Assembly: GCF_024448505.1 (NCBI RefSeq) | Contig: NZ_JAMOHV010000005.1 | Span: 1-64,000 of the forward strand | DNA: 64,000 nucleotides | Origin: Stutzerimonas degradans | Lineage (GTDB): Bacteria > Pseudomonadota > Gammaproteobacteria > Pseudomonadales > Pseudomonadaceae | Direction of reading: 5' to 3' | In this document: positions 61,556 through 64,000 of the stretch, in pieces | Layout: each line of letters starts with the position of its first letter | How positions within the stretch are numbered: the stretch's first letter is position 1 | Notes under the pieces: model-generated | Told to the model about the DNA's origin: nothing | The model's database searches: none | Seen by the model: only the letters and a program-made list of their open reading frames with translations | Program-made: the position numbers and the translations under genes

Positions 61556-62365
61556 ATGTCGCAACGCATCTTCTTCGCCCATGCCAACGGCTTCCCGTCG
61601 GCCACCTACCGCAAGTTGTTCGCCGCGCTGGCGCCGGAATACCGTGTGGTGCACATGGACCGGCACGGCCACGATCCGCGCTTTCCAGTGGACGACAACT
61701 GGCACAACCTGCTGCAGGAACTGTTCGAGCAGCTGGAGCGGCTGGGCGAGCCGGTCTGGGGCGTTGGTCATTCCTTCGGCGGCATGCTGCATTACCGTGC
61801 GGCGCTGCTGCGCCCGGAGCTGTATCACGGCGTGGTGATGCTCGATTCGCCGCTGCCGACCTGGTTCGACCAGACGCTGATCTGGGCCGCCAAGCGGCTT
61901 GGCTTCATCGATCAGCTGACGCCGGCCGGGCGCACGCTGGGCCGTCGCGAGCAGTTCGGCAGCGCTGAGGAAGCGCATGCCTACTTCGCCGGCAAGACGT
62001 TGTTTAGCAGCTTCGACCCCGACTGCCTGGCCGCCTATATCGAGCATGGCCTTGAACCCGCCGGGCAGGGGATGCGCCTGCGTTTCGACCCGCAGACCGA
62101 AATCGACATCTACCGCAGCGTGCCGCATGTCACGCCCGGCTGGCCGCCGGCGTTGAAGCTTCCGCTGGCGATGGTGCGCGGCCGCGACAGCCGCGTGGTG
62201 CTGCCGCATCACGCCTATCTGCTGCGCCTAATGGCGCGCGGCGAGGCGCATCGCCTGCCCGGCGGACATATGTTCCCACTGGAGCGTCCGACGGAAACCG
62301 CCGATCTGCTGCGTCGTCTGCTGGCTCGCTGGAACCCGGCTGTCGCGAACCGGGGTGCCGCATGA
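61556..62365 (+). CDS. Alpha/beta hydrolase
   Basis: This 269-aa alpha/beta hydrolase has HANGFPS as the oxyanion loop, nucleophile elbow GHSFGG (serine near residue 74), a late aspartate in MVRGRDSRVV and catalytic histidine in LPGGHMFPLE. The ATG at 61556 is used; a GTG two codons earlier is possible. It overlaps the next hydrolase gene by 4 bp. The tandem pair matches PA1621-PA1622 in order. Substrate unknown. Confidence 0.82.
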   Translation: MSQRIFFAHANGFPSATYRKLFAALAPEYRVVHMDRHGHDPRFPVDDNWHNLLQELFEQLERLGEPVWGVGHSFGGMLHYRAALLRPELYHGVVMLDSPLPTWFDQTLIWAAKRLGFIDQLTPAGRTLGRREQFGSAEEAHAYFAGKTLFSSFDPDCLAAYIEHGLEPAGQGMRLRFDPQTEIDIYRSVPHVTPGWPPALKLPLAMVRGRDSRVVLPHHAYLLRLMARGEAHRLPGGHMFPLERPTETADLLRRLLARWNPAVANRGAA

Positions 62366-63216
62366 GTGTGGCATTCGAGGAGGTCCGGCTGAGCTTGCCG
62401 CATATCGAAGTGGCTGCGCACCTGTACGGACCGCAGGACGGCCGCCCGGTGATCGCGCTGCACGGCTGGCTGGACAACGCGGCGAGCTTCAGCCGGCTGG
62501 CGCCGCGCCTGCCGGGGCTGCGTATCGTCGCGCTGGATCTGCCGGGACACGGCCATTCGGCGCATCGTCCGCTGGGCGCGGGCTACAACATCTGGGACTA
62601 CGTGCTCGATGTGTTGCAGGTGGCCGAACAGTTCGGCTGGCAGCGTTTTTCCCTGCTCGGTCACTCGATGGGCGCGATCGTCGCGGTGCTGCTGGCTGGC
62701 GCGCTGCCGCAGCGGGTCGAGCGGCTGGCGCTGATCGACGGGGTGATTCCCTATACCGGTGAGGCGGACGAGGCACCGCAGCGGCTGGGTGCCGCGCTCG
62801 ATGCGCTGCTGGCGATCGACGACAAGCGCAAGCCGGTCTATGCGACCTTCGAGCGGGCCGTCGCCGCGCGCATGAAAGGTGTCGGTGCGGTCAGCCGCGA
62901 GGCCGCCGAGCGTCTGGCCGAACGCGGCCTGATGCCGGTGCCGGGTGGCTACACCTGGCGTACCGACGCGCGGCTCATGCTGCCGTCGCCGCTGCGGCTG
63001 ACCCGCGCGCACGCGCTGGCGTTCGTCGCGCAGGTCACCTGCCCAACCACCCTTGTACTGGCCGAGCAGGGGCTGATGACCGAACCGCAACTGCGTGAAC
63101 TGACCGCGCAACTGCCGTTCGACAAGCACTACCTGCCCGGTGGGCATCATCTGCATCTGGACGACGATGCCGGCGCCGCTGCGGTCGCCGCGTGCTTCGA
63201 ACCCTTCTTTCGTTAG
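62362..63216 (+). CDS. Alpha/beta hydrolase
   Basis: This second alpha/beta hydrolase (284 aa) has the motif HGWLDNAASF near 33-42, nucleophile elbow GHSMGA (serine near 104) and histidine in PGGHHLHLDD near the C-terminus. Together with the upstream hydrolase it forms a translationally coupled pair (ATGA overlap). Related proteins include the MhpC and SerB-like esterase groups. The substrate is not predictable. Confidence 0.82.
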   Translation: MSVAFEEVRLSLPHIEVAAHLYGPQDGRPVIALHGWLDNAASFSRLAPRLPGLRIVALDLPGHGHSAHRPLGAGYNIWDYVLDVLQVAEQFGWQRFSLLGHSMGAIVAVLLAGALPQRVERLALIDGVIPYTGEADEAPQRLGAALDALLAIDDKRKPVYATFERAVAARMKGVGAVSREAAERLAERGLMPVPGGYTWRTDARLMLPSPLRLTRAHALAFVAQVTCPTTLVLAEQGLMTEPQLRELTAQLPFDKHYLPGGHHLHLDDDAGAAAVAACFEPFFR

Positions 63217-63291
63217 CGCGCCGTCACGCAAGATGCTGTGGCAATCGCCTGCTTGACTTGCTTTTGGCAACTGGCGAGGCTGACCGCCAGT

Positions 63292-63330
63292 CGGCATCTG
63301 GCCGCCTCCATCGGCGGCGGCCAGATGCCG
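63292..63330. repeat. Perfect 15-bp inverted repeat before the last gene
   Basis: CGGCATCTGGCCGCC and GGCGGCCAGATGCCG with a 9-nt loop, 76 bp after the hydrolase stop. No T tract follows, so it is a strong hairpin but not a standard terminator. Confidence 0.7.
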
Positions 63331-63360
63331 GATGAAACTCGTGCAAGCAAGGGTGATGCG

Positions 63361-64000
63361 TTGAAAAGAGCGATGCGATGGACAGGCCTGCTGGGATTGT
63401 TGCTGACGGGCACGCCGTTGCTGGCGGCGGACGTCGCCGGTAGCGCCGATCTCGCGGTTCTGGCGCGCTACCCGCAGGCAGAGATCGTCGATTACCGGCA
63501 GGCGTCGGTGAGCGAGCGGATCTATCCGCAGGACTCGCTCCGCCGTATCAGCGGCAAGTTGCGCATGGCCAGCCAGGTCAGCGCAGCCGGTCAGTTGACC
63601 GTCGTTACCTATCAGCTTCCCGACACCCACAGTGGCATCGAAGCCTTCACCCAGTCCCGGCGCGCCGTGCTCGATGATGGAGCAGAGCTGTTGTTCTGGT
63701 GCGAAGGCCGTGAGTGCGGCTCCAGCAGCCTGTGGGCCAACGCGGTGTTTGGCAAGGCCAAGCTCTACGGGCCGGAGGGTCAGCAGGCCTACTTGCTGGC
63801 GCGCCTGCCACAGGCCGGTGACAGCCTGCTCGCGCTCTATGGCGTCACGCGCGGCAATGGCCGCTCCTATCTTCATGCCGAGCAGCTGGAGCCGAGCGCG
63901 CCGCTCGGTGAACTGTTGCCGAACGCGGCGACCCTGCTGCGCCAGTTGCGCGACAGTGGCGAGCTGCGCCTGCCACGCCTGCCGGATGAACCGTCGGCCG
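63361..64000 (+). CDS. DUF4892-like exported protein (partial, runs off the window)
   Basis: The frame stays open to the window end, giving at least 213 residues. A signal peptide is clear (KRAMRWTGLLGLLL, cleavage after LLA near residue 23). The mature part includes YPQAEIVDYRQAS and VSERIYPQDSLRRISG, consistent with DUF4892. The start is uncertain: TTG at 63361 has AAGGG about 11 nt upstream and gives the basic signal-peptide start; the ATG at 63373 would be 4 residues shorter. Function unknown. Confidence 0.65.
   Translation, partial: MKRAMRWTGLLGLLLTGTPLLAADVAGSADLAVLARYPQAEIVDYRQASVSERIYPQDSLRRISGKLRMASQVSAAGQLTVVTYQLPDTHSGIEAFTQSRRAVLDDGAELLFWCEGRECGSSSLWANAVFGKAKLYGPEGQQAYLLARLPQAGDSLLALYGVTRGNGRSYLHAEQLEPSAPLGELLPNAATLLRQLRDSGELRLPRLPDEPSA

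Overview
The window is about 64 kb of GC-rich chromosomal DNA (about 65% by impression) from a gammaproteobacterium of the Pseudomonas/Stutzerimonas group. The supporting evidence is a NrdA with a duplicated ATP-cone, a PcpS-type phosphopantetheinyl transferase, the fabB-fabA pair, the fumC-DUF2059-bolA-trhO block, HBM-type chemoreceptors, and gene orders that resemble blocks I remember from P. aeruginosa (PA1155-1158, PA0854-0860, PA0877-0887, PA1608-1623). That synteny is recalled from memory, not computed. I saw no prophage, transposase, CRISPR array, rRNA or plasmid gene.

Layout. 1-12.7 kb: class Ia ribonucleotide reductase (nrdB, nrdA, minus strand) with NrdR boxes and a DnaA box upstream, a divergent RstA/RstB-like two-component system, pcpS, a two-domain polyphosphate:AMP phosphotransferase, a thiolase and fumC. 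12.8-24 kb: DUF2059 protein, bolA, trhO, a DsbA-like oxidoreductase overlapping an ABC exporter, a chemoreceptor, a YdjM-like membrane hydrolase, arfB, an MFS transporter and a DUF2254 membrane protein. 23.8-38 kb: the metabolic centre of the window. It holds an itaconate catabolic operon (ich, acyl-CoA dehydrogenase, VOC protein, PrpD-family protein, ict, ccl, TRAP binding protein) with its divergent LysR regulator. Next to it lies what looks like a paralogous sister module: HMG-CoA-lyase family enzyme, CoA-transferase, LysR and a second TRAP binding protein. Neither has DctQ/DctM membrane subunits. 38-46.6 kb: acetyl-CoA synthetase, an MscS channel, a periplasmic rhodanese, an EAL/degenerate GGDEF protein, and a LysR divergent from azlCD. 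46.6-56.9 kb: tRNA-Ser(GGA), an HD-GYP protein, a crotonase, an acetylornithine/succinylornithine aminotransferase, small orphan proteins, OsmC, an amidohydrolase, DUF3859, a second chemoreceptor and sstT. 57-64 kb: fabB-fabA facing gpsA, a DUF4389 protein, sixA, a YdiI-like thioesterase, two alpha/beta hydrolases and the start of a DUF4892-like protein.

How the genes work together. In the 24-38 kb region, TRAP binding proteins would capture branched C5/C6 dicarboxylates. Family III CoA-transferases activate them, a hydratase and a lyase split them to acetyl-CoA plus pyruvate (itaconate branch) or acetyl-CoA plus acetoacetate (predicted HMG branch), and acsA just downstream feeds the same acetyl-CoA pool. 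A family of GTAGGGTGGA-type inverted repeats occupies six gaps, three of them inside the itaconate operon. The most interesting new signals are the sister dicarboxylate module with a duplicated 33-bp operator-like sequence in opposite orientations, the two NrdR boxes 413 bp apart, and the repeat family.
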